Shown: positions 16,791 to 25,181, counted from the first letter of the stretch. The stretch: DNA of 40,442 nt from Actinoplanes sp. NBRC 103695 (GCF_030269485.1 NZ_BSTL01000051.1:1-40442); one strand, 5' to 3'. Numbers and translations are program-made. The notes: generated from the sequence alone by a model not told the origin.

Positions 16791-17450
16791 TCAGGGCAGG
16801 AGTCCCAGGACGATGCGCTCCGAGGTCAGGAGGTAGTCGTGCAACAGGTCGGCGGCCCGCGCCGGGTCGCCGGCCTCGTAGGCGCGGGCGATCTCGTCAT
16901 TCATCGGGACGAACGGGCGGTGCAGGGCCTCGGGCTCGGGCGCCGCGGCGAAGGCCAGGCGGAGCTCGGCGGTGAGCTGACGCATCCAGCCGTCCAGGCG
17001 GGGGCTGCCGGCCAGGGCGACGATGTGCTCGTGGAAGTGCATGTTCGCCGTGCCGACGGCGCGCCACTGGCCCGTCGCCGCGGCGGCCAGGGCCTCGTCG
17101 ACTGCCTCGCGCATCAAACCCGCCTGCGGCGGGTCGGCCGGGGCCTGCCGGAGCGCGGTGCACTCCAGCAGGACCCGGACCCGGTAGATGTCGGCGATCT
17201 GCGCGGGGGTCAGCGTCGCCACGAACACGCCGCGGTGCGGCACCCGGACCAGCAGGCCCTCCTCGATGAGCGTCGAGAAGGCCTCACGCAGCGTGTTGCG
17301 GGACACGTCGAGCGGGCCGGTCCACCTGCTCTCGGACAAACGCGTCCCGGGTGCCAGCTCGCCCGAGATCATCCGGTCGCGCAGCCCGTTGACGGCCCGC
17401 GCCGCCCCGGACTCCTGCTTCTCCGGCGAAGTAAAAGGTGCGGTGCTCAC
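16791..17450 (-). CDS. GntR-family transcriptional regulator, FadR/FCD subfamily
   Basis: A 219-aa regulator. The winged helix-turn-helix occupies about residues 15-80 (LRDRMISGELAPGTRLSES, VSRNTLREAFSTLIEEGLL) and the all-helical FCD ligand domain about 85-215. Candidate metal or ligand residues include His in MHFHEH. Such regulators usually bind small carboxylates and repress catabolic operons. The gene starts at GTG 17450, divergent from the LuxR gene with 71 bp between. The two FadR-type operator matches near 27303-27335, ahead of the 5-oxoproline operon, make that operon a possible target; no match to the same consensus is seen in front of this gene itself. The link is inference. Confidence 0.87.
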   Translation of the reverse strand: MSTAPFTSPEKQESGAARAVNGLRDRMISGELAPGTRLSESRWTGPLDVSRNTLREAFSTLIEEGLLVRVPHRGVFVATLTPAQIADIYRVRVLLECTALRQAPADPPQAGLMREAVDEALAAAATGQWRAVGTANMHFHEHIVALAGSPRLDGWMRQLTAELRLAFAAAPEPEALHRPFVPMNDEIARAYEAGDPARAADLLHDYLLTSERIVLGLLP

Positions 17451-17521
17451 GACATCCAGTCAACCAGCCGAGTCCGGGGCACCGGATCGGGGCCGTGCTC
17501 GCGTCGGCGACAATCACCTGG

Positions 17522-20182
17522 ATGCGAGGGCGACGGGACGAGACGGGGCGCGTCGACGAGCTGATCCACGCCGCTCGCGACGGCCGGGGTGGTGCGCTGG
17601 TCCTGCTCGGCGAGGCCGGGATCGGCAAGAGCACGCTGCTGGGTCACGCGCGGTCGGCCGCCGCCGGCTTCCGGGTGGTCGAGGCCTCCGGGGCGGAGTT
17701 CGAGATCGAGCTTCCGTACGCCGGACTGCACCAGCTCTGTGTGCCTCTGACCCGGACCTTTCCCGTCGCGCCCGACCTGTTCCAGGCGGGGCTCAAAACC
17801 CTCGAGCTTCTGGTGTACGCCGCCCGCGAGCGCCCGCTGCTCTGCCTGATCGACGACGCGCACTGGCTGGACACGGCTTCGCGGAGGGCGATGGCGTTCG
17901 CGGCCCGGCGGATCGCCGCCGAGCCGATCGTGATGATCTTCGCGGCGCGGGAGCCGGGTGTGCTCGACGAGCTGCCCGGCCTGCGGGTGAGCGGTTTGAC
18001 CGACGCGGAGGCGCGGGCGGTGCTGGCCGACGGCCATCGGACGCTCGACGAGCAGGTCCGCGAGCGGATCGTCGCCGAGGCGCGGGGCAACCCGCTGGCG
18101 CTGCTGGAACTGCCGTCGGCGGGCGGTTTCGGCCCGGTCGCGGACGGGCCGGCGGGCGCCGATTCGCCGGCGGGCGGGTCTGGGCCGGCCGGGGACGGTT
18201 TCGGGCCTGTCGCGGACGGGCCGGCGCGGGTCGAGCGGAGTTACCGCGACCGGCTGGCGGCTCTGCCCGACGGCGCGCGTCTGCTGCTCACCGTGGCCAG
18301 CGCCGACCCCACCGGCGATCCGGGACTGCTCTGGCCGGCGGTGCGCGGGCTGGAGGTGGACGTGCCTGCCGCGACGGCGTCCGGACTGGTCGAGTTCGGC
18401 ACCCGGGTGCGGTTCTGTCATCCGCTGGCCCGCTCCGCGGTGTATCGCGCGGCGCCGGCGGCGGACCGGCGTACCGCTCATGGTGTGCTCGCCGCGGTCA
18501 CCGACCCGGCGGCCGACCCGGATCGCCGGGCCTGGCACCGCGCCCAGGCCGGCACCGGCCCCGACGACGACATCGCCGCCGAGCTGGAGCGTTCCGCCGC
18601 GCGGGCCCGCACCCGTGGCGGCGTGGTCGCCGCGGCGGCCTTCCTCGAACGCGCCGCCGCGCTGTCGCTGGACCCGGTCGCCCGCGCCGAGCGGACCCTC
18701 GCGGCCGCCCAGGCCAACCTCGACGCCGGTCACACCGAGGCGGCCGAGCGGTTGCTGACGACCGTCGCCGTCGACCGGCACACCTCGCGGATGGACGACC
18801 CGGGCGGGGAACGGCAGGCCGCGCGGGTGGACGACCCGGGCGGGGAACGGCACGCCGCGCGGGTGGACCTGTTGCGTGGGCAGATCGCCTTCGCTCGGCG
18901 GGACGACACCGACGGCCCGATGCTGGTGTTGCGCGCCGCCTCACGAACCGCCGGCACGGATCCGGCGTGGTCCCGGGAACGGGTGCTCGACGCCCTCGAG
19001 ATGGCTTTGGTGGCCGGGCGGGCCGACGGCGTACTCGACCTCGTCCTGGCGGCCGCTCCGGCCTCGCGTACCCCCGATGTGCTCTCCGCCTTGAAGATCT
19101 TGACCTCCGACGGGCATAGCGCCGCCGTCCCGCTGCTGCGTGCGGCGCTCGCCGAGCCGCTCTGGACGCGCCACCCCGGGCTGGCCGTCATGATCGCCTC
19201 CGAGCTGTGGGATCCGCACACCCACGCGGCGATCGTCGAGTGGCTGATCAAGGCCGGCCGCGAGTCCGGCTCCCCGCAGGTGCTGCGCCTCGGCCTGGCG
19301 CAGGAGGCGTCCCGGGCCGCCCTGGCCGGTGACCTGGACGCGGCGACGACCGCGATCGCCGAAGAGGAGGCCATCGCCGACGCCACCGGCCTTCCTCGCG
19401 TGTACTACCACCGGCTGCAGGTGGCGGCGATGCGCGGACGGCCGGACGAGGCCCTGTTCGCCGCCGCGCTGGCCGCGCCCGGCAGCCTGGTCGCCAACGT
19501 GCACTGGGCGGAAGCGGTGCTGCGCAACGGGATCGGCGACTATCCGGCCGCGCTCGCGGCGGCCCAGCGGGCGGTCTCGTGCGGCGACCTGTTCCTCGCC
19601 GGTGCGGCGCTGCCCGAGCTTGTCGAAGCGGCCGTACGCTGCGGCGCCCCCGCAACGGAGGCGTTACGGTCCCTGACCGAGCGCACCGACGCCAGCGGCA
19701 CGGCCACCGGGCTGGGCGTCGCGGCGTACGCGAAAGGCCTGGTCCTCGGGGTTGAGGATCACTATCGCGAGGCGGTGGAACGGCTCGCCGAGTCGCCGCT
19801 GCTCCCCTACCGCGGCCGGGCCCACCTGCTGTACGGCGAATGGCTCCGCCGCCAGGGCCGCCGCCGCGACAGCCGCCAGCACCTGCGCACAGCCCACGAG
19901 ACGCTGTCCGCGGCCGGCATCGAGGCGTTCGCCCGCCGGGCCGCCGACGAGCTGCGCGCCACCGGCGAGCGACGCGCCTCCCCGGACAGCGCTCAGCTCA
20001 CCGACCAGGAACAGGCCATCGCCCGCGAGGTGGCGGCCGGCGCGACCTCCGGCGAGGTGGCGGCGCGGCTCTTCATCAGCCCCCGCACGGTCGACGCCCA
20101 CCTGCGCAACATCTTCCGCAAACTGGGCGTCACGTCCCGCCGCCAGCTCCGCGATCACCCCGCGCTATCAGCTCCGCGGTGA
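17522..20182 (+). CDS. Large LuxR-family ATPase transcriptional regulator (LAL type)
   Basis: An 886-aa regulator with an N-terminal P-loop ATPase and a C-terminal DNA-binding domain. Walker A is GEAGIGKST (30-38); Walker B is LLCLIDDAHWLD with D111-D112. A TPR-like helical middle of about 500 residues follows. The LuxR helix-turn-helix spans about 823-880 (LTDQEQAIAREVAAG, ISPRTVDAHLRNIFRKLGV). The ATG at 17522 is chosen because LAL proteins begin a few residues before the ATPase core; a GACAAT hexamer seven bases upstream could be its -10. The protein carries two repeat-derived insertions, an imperfect GFGPVADGPA duplication (about residues 202-237) and a 12-residue tandem repeat (about 424-448). 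Its 3' end overlaps the convergent HAD gene by 53 bp. The regulated genes are unknown. Confidence 0.87.
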   Translation: MRGRRDETGRVDELIHAARDGRGGALVLLGEAGIGKSTLLGHARSAAAGFRVVEASGAEFEIELPYAGLHQLCVPLTRTFPVAPDLFQAGLKTLELLVYAARERPLLCLIDDAHWLDTASRRAMAFAARRIAAEPIVMIFAAREPGVLDELPGLRVSGLTDAEARAVLADGHRTLDEQVRERIVAEARGNPLALLELPSAGGFGPVADGPAGADSPAGGSGPAGDGFGPVADGPARVERSYRDRLAALPDGARLLLTVASADPTGDPGLLWPAVRGLEVDVPAATASGLVEFGTRVRFCHPLARSAVYRAAPAADRRTAHGVLAAVTDPAADPDRRAWHRAQAGTGPDDDIAAELERSAARARTRGGVVAAAAFLERAAALSLDPVARAERTLAAAQANLDAGHTEAAERLLTTVAVDRHTSRMDDPGGERQAARVDDPGGERHAARVDLLRGQIAFARRDDTDGPMLVLRAASRTAGTDPAWSRERVLDALEMALVAGRADGVLDLVLAAAPASRTPDVLSALKILTSDGHSAAVPLLRAALAEPLWTRHPGLAVMIASELWDPHTHAAIVEWLIKAGRESGSPQVLRLGLAQEASRAALAGDLDAATTAIAEEEAIADATGLPRVYYHRLQVAAMRGRPDEALFAAALAAPGSLVANVHWAEAVLRNGIGDYPAALAAAQRAVSCGDLFLAGAALPELVEAAVRCGAPATEALRSLTERTDASGTATGLGVAAYAKGLVLGVEDHYREAVERLAESPLLPYRGRAHLLYGEWLRRQGRRRDSRQHLRTAHETLSAAGIEAFARRAADELRATGERRASPDSAQLTDQEQAIAREVAAGATSGEVAARLFISPRTVDAHLRNIFRKLGVTSRRQLRDHPALSAPR
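18792..18869 (+). repeat. 36-bp tandem repeat inside the LuxR gene (about 2.2 copies)
   Basis: Units begin at 18792, 18828 and 18864 and are nearly identical over the first two copies. Each adds 12 residues of the form DDPGGERxAARV without changing frame. This looks like a recent slippage duplication in the helical middle of the protein. Confidence 0.85.
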
Positions 20183-20759
20183 GGGCCTCGCGGCCCGGCA
20201 ACCGTCCGATGTCGACGACGCCGCAGCCGGCCGCGACGGCGCTGGCCACACCCATCGCCGAGTCCTCGACGGCCACACAGTCCGCCGGGTCGGCGTCGAG
20301 ACGTTTCGCGGCGAGCAGGTAGGGCTCCGGGTCGGGCTTCATGCGCTCGACGTCGTCCCCCGTGACGACGACGTCGAACGGCTCGTCGGGCAGCGCGGCG
20401 AGCAACCCGTCCACGACCTGCCGGCAACTGCTCGTGACCAGGGCCGTCGGGAAGCCCCGGGCTCGCACCTCGCGGACCAGATCGAGCGCCCCCGGATGCC
20501 ATTCCGCGCGCTTCGCGAGGCGCCGGGCCACCCGCTCCTCCAGCCAGAACACGTCACCGGTCACGTCCCCACCGGCCACGCCGAGGCGGCCGTGCACCAG
20601 GGCGACCGCTTCGGGCGTACTCATGCCTGCCAAGCCCTCGAAGGCGCCGGCCGCGGCAACCAGCTCGTGCCGCTCGGCGAGCGCGAGCAGCGCGTCCTGC
20701 CAGGCCGGGTCACTGTCGTGCAGCGTCCCGTCCAGGTCGAACAGCACCGCCCGCCACAT
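20130..20759 (-). CDS. HAD-superfamily phosphatase
   Basis: A 209-aa cytoplasmic hydrolase. Motif I is FDLDGT (nucleophile D8, acid D10), motif II is the Ser in ALVTSS, motif III is the Lys in ERMKPDPEPY, and motif IV is VEDSAMG, all intact. A helical cap lies between motifs I and II, as in phosphoglycolate or beta-phosphoglucomutase-like enzymes that act on small sugar phosphates; the exact substrate cannot be read. Its last 53 bp overlap the 3' end of the convergent LuxR gene, so both stop codons are embedded in the partner gene. The ATG at 20759 starts four residues before the first strand. Confidence 0.87.
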   Translation of the reverse strand: MWRAVLFDLDGTLHDSDPAWQDALLALAERHELVAAAGAFEGLAGMSTPEAVALVHGRLGVAGGDVTGDVFWLEERVARRLAKRAEWHPGALDLVREVRARGFPTALVTSSCRQVVDGLLAALPDEPFDVVVTGDDVERMKPDPEPYLLAAKRLDADPADCVAVEDSAMGVASAVAAGCGVVDIGRLPGREALTAELIARGDRGAGGGT

Positions 20760-20879
20760 GAGGCCAGCCTAGATCCGTACACATGCAAATATCGAGATGT
20801 ATGAGAAGAGTGAATAGCCGGACCGTCTCAACCTGCGAACGCCGGGGTGTGGTCGTGGCCCAGCTCGCAGGGACTGCCC

Positions 20880-20984
20880 GCCGGTGAGGGCGTACGAGCA
20901 GCCCGCATGGTCCGGCTCGGTCAGGGCCAGCGCGGCGTCGGCCTCCTCGGCCGTTTCGCAGAAGACCGCCGAGATCACGGGTAC
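20880..20984 (-). pseudogene. Possible remnant of an aldehyde dehydrogenase (P5C dehydrogenase-like) gene
   Basis: A minus-strand reading between the sigma-factor stop and the HAD gene gives PVISAVFCETAEEADAALAL and, further on, SYALTG. The pattern PV-x(4)-F, then EEADAALAL, then YALTG resembles the late segment of 1-pyrroline-5-carboxylate dehydrogenases (recalled as GPVLTVYVY..EALALVD..SPYALTG). Nothing else of that enzyme is present: no catalytic Cys/Glu region and no plausible start. It is best read as a gene fragment; chance resemblance is possible. Confidence 0.3.
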
Positions 20985-20998
20985 GCCCGCAGCGCCCG

Positions 20999-22225
20999 TC
21001 AGCTCAGCGCTGCCGCCTTGCGCAACAGCACCGAGCGTTCCTGCTGGTTGGGGCACCGCCGGGCGGCCAGCTCCAGCTCGGCGCGCGCCTCCGGCAGCCG
21101 CCCGAGCCGGGTCAGCAGCTCACCGCGTACCGTCGGAACCAGATGGGAGCCGGGGAGCCGGTCCGAGGCGACCAGCTCGTCCACGATCGTCAAAGCCCGC
21201 TCCGGGCCGGACGCCATGGCCACGGCGACGGCCCGGTTGAGCTCGACCACCGGCGACGGCGCGACCCGGCCGAGCGCCTCGTAGAGCACCACGATCCGGT
21301 CCCAGTCGGTGGCCTCGACCGACGCCGCCGACGCGTGGGTGGCGGCGATCGCGGCCTGCAGCCCGTACGGGCCGAGGCCACGCGGCGACGCCTTGGCCAG
21401 CGCGGCCAGCCCCCGGTGGATCGCCGAGAAGTCCCACCGCCGCCGGTCCTGGTCCTCGAGCAGGATCGGCGAGCCGTCCGGGCCGGTCCGGGCCGGGAAA
21501 CGCGCGGCGGTCAGCTCGCACAGCGCGAGCAGGCCGTGCACCTCCGGCTCGTCCGGCTGCAGCGCGGCCAGGGTACGGGCCAGCCGGATCGCCTCGTAGG
21601 CGACGGCGGGACGCAGCAGCCGGTCCCCCGACGTGGCCGTCGACCCCTCGTTGAAGATCACGTAGATGACGCTGAGCACACCGCCCAGCCGTTCCCGGCG
21701 CTCGGCGGCCGGCGGCAGCTCGAACGGCACCCCGGCCGCCGCGATCGTCTTCTTGCCCCGGGTGATGCGGGCCTGCACGGTCGGCACCGGCACCAGGAAC
21801 GCCCGGGCGATCTCCTCGCTGGACAGGCCGCCGACCACGCGCAGGGTCAACGCCACCCGGGCCTCCGGGGAGAGCACCGGATGGCAGCTGACGAACATCA
21901 GCGCCAGCACGTCGTCGTCGATCCGGTCGGGGTCGATCAAGTCGTCGACCGCCGAGCCCGGTTCCGGACCGGCCGCCAGCAGGGCGTACCGGTCATGGAG
22001 GGCGACCCGGCGGCGGATCGCGTCGATCGCCCGCCGCCGGGCCGTCGCCATCAGCCAGCCGGCCGGATTGGCCGGGGAGTCACGCGGCCACGACACCAGC
22101 GCCTCGGCCACCGCCTCCTGAGCCGCGTCCTCGGCCAGCCCGAAGTCGCCGGTGAACCGGGTCAGCGCGGCGACGATCCGAGCCGACTCGATCCGCCAGA
22201 CGGCCTCGACGTCGGCCGTACTCAT
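20999..22225 (-). CDS. ECF42-type RNA polymerase sigma factor with C-terminal TPR-like extension
   Basis: A 408-aa sigma factor. Region 2 spans about residues 10-80 (FGLAEDAAQEAVAEALVSWP, PAGWLMATARRRAIDAIRRR) and region 4 about 110-165 (LSPEARVALTLRVVGGLSSE, VPTVQARITRGKKTI). A helical extension of more than 200 residues follows, with DRDLLRP-like, WDFSAIHRGL and ELNRAVAVAMASGP motifs typical of ECF42 proteins. These lack an anti-sigma factor and are encoded with a YCII/DGPF protein, as here. The ATG at 22225 overlaps the stop of that partner (ATGA), so translation is coupled. The matching promoter at 22656-22681 suggests autoregulation of the pair. Confidence 0.9.
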   Translation of the reverse strand: MSTADVEAVWRIESARIVAALTRFTGDFGLAEDAAQEAVAEALVSWPRDSPANPAGWLMATARRRAIDAIRRRVALHDRYALLAAGPEPGSAVDDLIDPDRIDDDVLALMFVSCHPVLSPEARVALTLRVVGGLSSEEIARAFLVPVPTVQARITRGKKTIAAAGVPFELPPAAERRERLGGVLSVIYVIFNEGSTATSGDRLLRPAVAYEAIRLARTLAALQPDEPEVHGLLALCELTAARFPARTGPDGSPILLEDQDRRRWDFSAIHRGLAALAKASPRGLGPYGLQAAIAATHASAASVEATDWDRIVVLYEALGRVAPSPVVELNRAVAVAMASGPERALTIVDELVASDRLPGSHLVPTVRGELLTRLGRLPEARAELELAARRCPNQQERSVLLRKAAALS

Positions 22226-22605
22226 CAGATCTGGCCGTCGATCCGCGGCGGCGCCTCGTCCTCCCCCGGCACGCGCCGGACCTCGACCTTGGAACCGGGG
22301 GCGGCCGGGACTCGCTTGGCCCACTCGACCGCCTCCTGCTTCGAGGCGACATCGATCAGGAAGAAGCCCCCGAACAACTCCTTGGTCTCCCCGTACGGTC
22401 CGTCCGTGACCACCGGGGCCTCGCCGCTGAAGTCGACCACGACGCCCGTGCCCGGGTCGTCCAGCCCCTCGGCCGCGACGTAGACGCCGGCCTTGAACAG
22501 GTCCTCGATGAACTGACGGCTGGTGGCCATCATCTCGTCGATGTTGGCCATCATGGCGGCGTTCGACTCGTCGGTGCCCCGCATGATCAGCATGTATTTC
22601 GACAT
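22225..22605 (-). CDS. YCII-related / DGPF-domain protein, ECF42 partner
   Basis: A 126-aa ferredoxin-like-fold protein. The DGPF signature appears as TDGPYGETKELFGGFFLI, after the conserved opening KYMLIMRG. Its biochemical role is unknown; in several bacteria DGPF genes are the direct targets of the neighbouring ECF42 sigma factor. AGGAG lies five bases before the ATG at 22605. It is the first gene of the two-gene unit. Confidence 0.9.
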   Translation of the reverse strand: MSKYMLIMRGTDESNAAMMANIDEMMATSRQFIEDLFKAGVYVAAEGLDDPGTGVVVDFSGEAPVVTDGPYGETKELFGGFFLIDVASKQEAVEWAKRVPAAPGSKVEVRRVPGEDEAPPRIDGQI

Positions 22606-22655
22606 CGCGTTCTCCTCGTCCGGCGGGGCCGCCTCCCGGCCCTCGCACCCCCACG

Positions 22656-22681
22656 TCGAACGAGCGGCCCGCGGATCGACA
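22656..22681 (-). promoter_or_regulatory. Putative ECF42-dependent promoter of the DGPF-sigma operon
   Basis: On the minus strand TGTCGA (22681-22676) is followed after 17 bp by CGAC (22658-22655). As I recall, the published ECF42 promoter has TGTCGA at -35 and CGA followed by T or C variation at -10. The spacing and the position about 50 bp before the DGPF start fit well. This predicts that the sigma factor transcribes its own operon. Confidence 0.55.
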
Positions 22682-22730
22682 CGGCAACTCAGAATTCTTT
22701 CGCCCGTTGGAACGGCCCAGGTCAGAGAGC

Positions 22731-23801
22731 TTATCGAGGCTGGGGCGCGGTCGTGAAGCGGACCGTCCGGCCGGGGCGTAGCTGCGCGGCCAGGTCGGCG
22801 GCGGCCGGGGTGAGGACGGCGATCACCGGGTAGCCGCCGGTGACCGGGTGGTCGGCCTGGAAGATGATCGGCTTGCCGTCCGGCGGGACCTGGATGGAGC
22901 CGCGGACGACGCCTTCGCTGGGCAGTTCCTCGGTGCGGCTGCGGTCCAGGGGCGGGCCGTCGAGGCGAAGGCCGACGGTGTCACTGGCCGGCGTGACGGT
23001 GTAGGTCTCGCGCAGGAACGTGGCGACGGCCCCGGCGGTGAACCAGTCGTCGCGCGGGCCGAGATCTACTTCGAGTACGCCTGTGGATAAGTCGCGAGAA
23101 CGTCGGTCGGCGGGGCTATCGTCAGACCCACCCAGTGCAGGGGCGGGGGTGGCGGCGGCAACGCCCGACAAATCCGGAATTTCGCCCACACCCGACCTGT
23201 CCCGCACGCCGGGCTCGGCGCCTCCGCCGGGCTCGGCGCTCACGCCGGATTCGGCGCCACCGCCGGGCTCGGCGCTCACGCCCGATTCGGCGCCACCGCC
23301 GGGCCTGTCGCCCCCGCCCAGCCGGACGCCCGATCCGCCGCCCCCACCCGGCTCGGCGCCCACGGGCAGTTCATCCCCAGCAGCAGGACGCGCAGGCCCC
23401 AGCCCCGACGCATCCGTCGACCGCGACCCGAGCACCAAAGCCACATCAATCCCACCCCGCACCGCCAGATAAGACCGCACTCCGACCCGCGGCGTCCCCA
23501 CCTGCACAAGAGCACCAGCAGGCACCGAAACAGGCGACTCCCGGACCACCCCGTCCACGGTCAGCCGAGCATCGCTTCCCGCCAACGCCACCACCGCAGG
23601 CCCGTCGAACCGAACCCGCAACCCGCCCAGCGTGCACTCCAGCACAGCGGCCTCAGGCGCGTTCCCCACCAGCGCGTTGGCCCGATCCAGCGCGCCACGG
23701 TCAGCGGCCCCTGACGGCGCCACCCCCAACGCCCCATGCCCCGGCCGCCCCCGATCCTTGATCACCACTCGAGGGCCGGTCCGCACCACAGTCATCAACA
23801 T
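22731..23801 (-). CDS. pxpC: 5-oxoprolinase subunit C-like protein (KipA family) with a repeat-rich insertion
   Basis: A 356-aa KipA/biotin-dependent-carboxyltransferase-like protein, one of three parts of the bacterial ATP-dependent 5-oxoprolinase PxpABC. Conserved segments are VIKDRGRPGHGALGVAPSGA, LECTLGGLRVRF, SYLAVRGGID and, in the second half, LGPRDDWF and IIFQADHPVTGGYPVIAVLT. Between residues about 147 and 240 lies a Gly/Glu/Pro/Ser-rich insertion built from 18-bp repeats, which makes the protein about 60-90 residues longer than usual. It sits in the linker between the two halves, so activity may be kept. It starts one base after the pxpB stop (TGA-G-ATG) and is the last gene of the five-gene operon. 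Confidence 0.87.
   Translation of the reverse strand: MLMTVVRTGPRVVIKDRGRPGHGALGVAPSGAADRGALDRANALVGNAPEAAVLECTLGGLRVRFDGPAVVALAGSDARLTVDGVVRESPVSVPAGALVQVGTPRVGVRSYLAVRGGIDVALVLGSRSTDASGLGPARPAAGDELPVGAEPGGGGGSGVRLGGGDRPGGGAESGVSAEPGGGAESGVSAEPGGGAEPGVRDRSGVGEIPDLSGVAAATPAPALGGSDDSPADRRSRDLSTGVLEVDLGPRDDWFTAGAVATFLRETYTVTPASDTVGLRLDGPPLDRSRTEELPSEGVVRGSIQVPPDGKPIIFQADHPVTGGYPVIAVLTPAAADLAAQLRPGRTVRFTTAPQPR
23208..23325 (-). repeat. 18-bp tandem repeat inside pxpC
   Basis: At least six 18-bp units start at 23208, 23226, 23244, 23262, 23280 and 23298; alternate units are most alike, giving a 36-bp higher-order period (GCCGGGCTCGGCGCTCAC, then GCCGGATTCGGCGCCACC). They encode hexapeptides such as AEPGGG and AESGVS and keep the frame. 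Degenerate units extend to about 23360. Confidence 0.85.
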
Positions 23802-23802
23802 C

Positions 23803-24420
23803 TCAGTTCACCGCCTCGAACCGCACACGGACACCGGGCAACAGCAACGCCGGCGGATCCCGGTCGAGATCCCAGATGCGCAGCGACGTCTGCCCGATCA
23901 GCTGCCATCCGCCGGGGCTCTCGTTGGGGTAAACCCCGGAGTACGGTCCGGCGAGTGCGACGGAGCCCGCGGGGATTCGGGTACGCGGTGACGACCGCCG
24001 CGGCACCGACAGCCGCGGGTCGCCCCCGATGAGATATCCGAACCCGGGCGCGAACCCGGTGAACGCAACCGTCCACTCCCCCGCGGTGTGCATCTTCACG
24101 ACTTCCTCCGCCGACACCCCGACCAGGGCCGCCACGTCGGCGAGATCCGGCCCGTCGTAGTGCACGGGAATGGTGACCGTGCCGGCGTCCACCGGACGGC
24201 CGTCGGCGACCGGGACAGAGGAGACCAGCGTCCGGACGAGTGCGGGAGAAGTAACCGAGGGGTCGAGCCGGATCAGGACGGTACGCGCGGCCGGCACCAG
24301 GTCGACGACCCCGGGCAGCGAGGCGTCCCGCAGCGCCGCGTAGAGCGCCATGGCCGCCGCCAGATCGGCGACCTCGACCAGCACGGCCTCGCGGCCGCAT
24401 CGCAGGAAACGTGTGCTCAT
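23803..24420 (-). CDS. pxpB: 5-oxoprolinase subunit B-like protein (KipI family)
   Basis: A 205-aa protein of the KipI/allophanate-hydrolase subunit 1 family. The diagnostic segment AFTGFAPGFGYLIGGDPRLS is present, as are VPRRSSPRTRIPAGSVALAG and YPNESPGGWQLIGQT. With KipA and the LamB/YcsF protein it forms 5-oxoprolinase, which hydrolyses 5-oxoproline to glutamate at the cost of ATP. The ATG at 24420 overlaps the stop of the upstream ycsI-like gene (ATGA). In B. subtilis the homologue is also known as an inhibitor of the sporulation kinase KinA, but the enzyme role is better supported here by the operon. Confidence 0.9.
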   Translation of the reverse strand: MSTRFLRCGREAVLVEVADLAAAMALYAALRDASLPGVVDLVPAARTVLIRLDPSVTSPALVRTLVSSVPVADGRPVDAGTVTIPVHYDGPDLADVAALVGVSAEEVVKMHTAGEWTVAFTGFAPGFGYLIGGDPRLSVPRRSSPRTRIPAGSVALAGPYSGVYPNESPGGWQLIGQTSLRIWDLDRDPPALLLPGVRVRFEAVN

Positions 24421-25181
24421 ACCTGGTATCTCGTGTCGGGAACGTCGGTGATCAGCATGTGTCCGGGCGAGTGGGTGACCGCGTAGGGCACGCCGGAAGC
24501 CATCACCGCCACCTGCGGGGTGACGCCGCACGCCCAGAACACCGGCAGCTCGCCGTCCCGGAGAGGCACGGCGTCGCCGAAGTCCGGCGAGTCCAGGGAC
24601 GCGATCCCGAGATCCGAGGGCGAACCCACGTGCACCGGCGCGCCGTGCACTGCCGGGAACCGTCCGCTGATCGTGGCGGCGAGCGCGATCTGCCCGGCCG
24701 GGATCGGCCGCATCGACACCACCATGCCGCCGTGCAACCGTCCGGCGGGACGGCAGGCGACGTTCGTCCGGTACATCGGCACGTTGCACCCCAGCGCGAT
24801 GTGCCGCACGTCGATCCCGGCCGCCAGGAGCGCCGCCTCGAAGCTGAAGCTGCACCCGATCAGGAACGCCACGAGGTCGTCGCGCCAGGCGGACGTGGCG
24901 TCGGGCGTCTCCTCGGCGAGCTCACCGTCGCGCCACACGCGGTAGAGCGGCAGGTCGGTCCGCAGATCCGCCCCCGGCGCCAGATCGGTGAACGGCGATC
25001 CGGGGTCGGTGACGTCGAGCACCGGGCACGGCCGCGGGTTGCGCTGGCCGTACAGCAGCATCTCGAAGGCCCAGTCCCGCGGGACCGCGATCAGGTTGGC
25101 CTGGGCGTGACCGGGCGCGAGGCCGGCCGTGGGCCGCACCTCGCCGGCCCGGAAGGACGACCGGAGCTGCGCGGCGATCAT
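24417..25181 (-). CDS. Putative hydro-lyase / D-glutamate cyclase-like protein (DUF1445, YcsI family)
   Basis: A 254-aa protein of the DUF1445 family. Conserved blocks are GHAQANLIAVPRDWAFEMLL, FLIGCSFSFE, YRTNVACRPAG, GAPVHVGSP and VFWACGVTPQ. The related domain in the mammalian DGLUCY protein converts D-glutamate to 5-oxo-D-proline, which fits the surrounding 5-oxoprolinase genes. Whether this bacterial form acts as a cyclase, a racemase-like enzyme or a hydro-lyase cannot be told. Both ends overlap neighbours by the ATGA arrangement (start 25181 with pxpA, end with pxpB), so it is an integral part of the operon. Confidence 0.87.
   Translation of the reverse strand: MIAAQLRSSFRAGEVRPTAGLAPGHAQANLIAVPRDWAFEMLLYGQRNPRPCPVLDVTDPGSPFTDLAPGADLRTDLPLYRVWRDGELAEETPDATSAWRDDLVAFLIGCSFSFEAALLAAGIDVRHIALGCNVPMYRTNVACRPAGRLHGGMVVSMRPIPAGQIALAATISGRFPAVHGAPVHVGSPSDLGIASLDSPDFGDAVPLRDGELPVFWACGVTPQVAVMASGVPYAVTHSPGHMLITDVPDTRYQV

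Noticed and set aside
17451..17521. Autoregulatory FadR-type operator in front of the GntR gene
   Set aside because: I looked for TNGTNNNACNA in the divergent GntR/LuxR spacer and found no match, so self-regulation is not supported.
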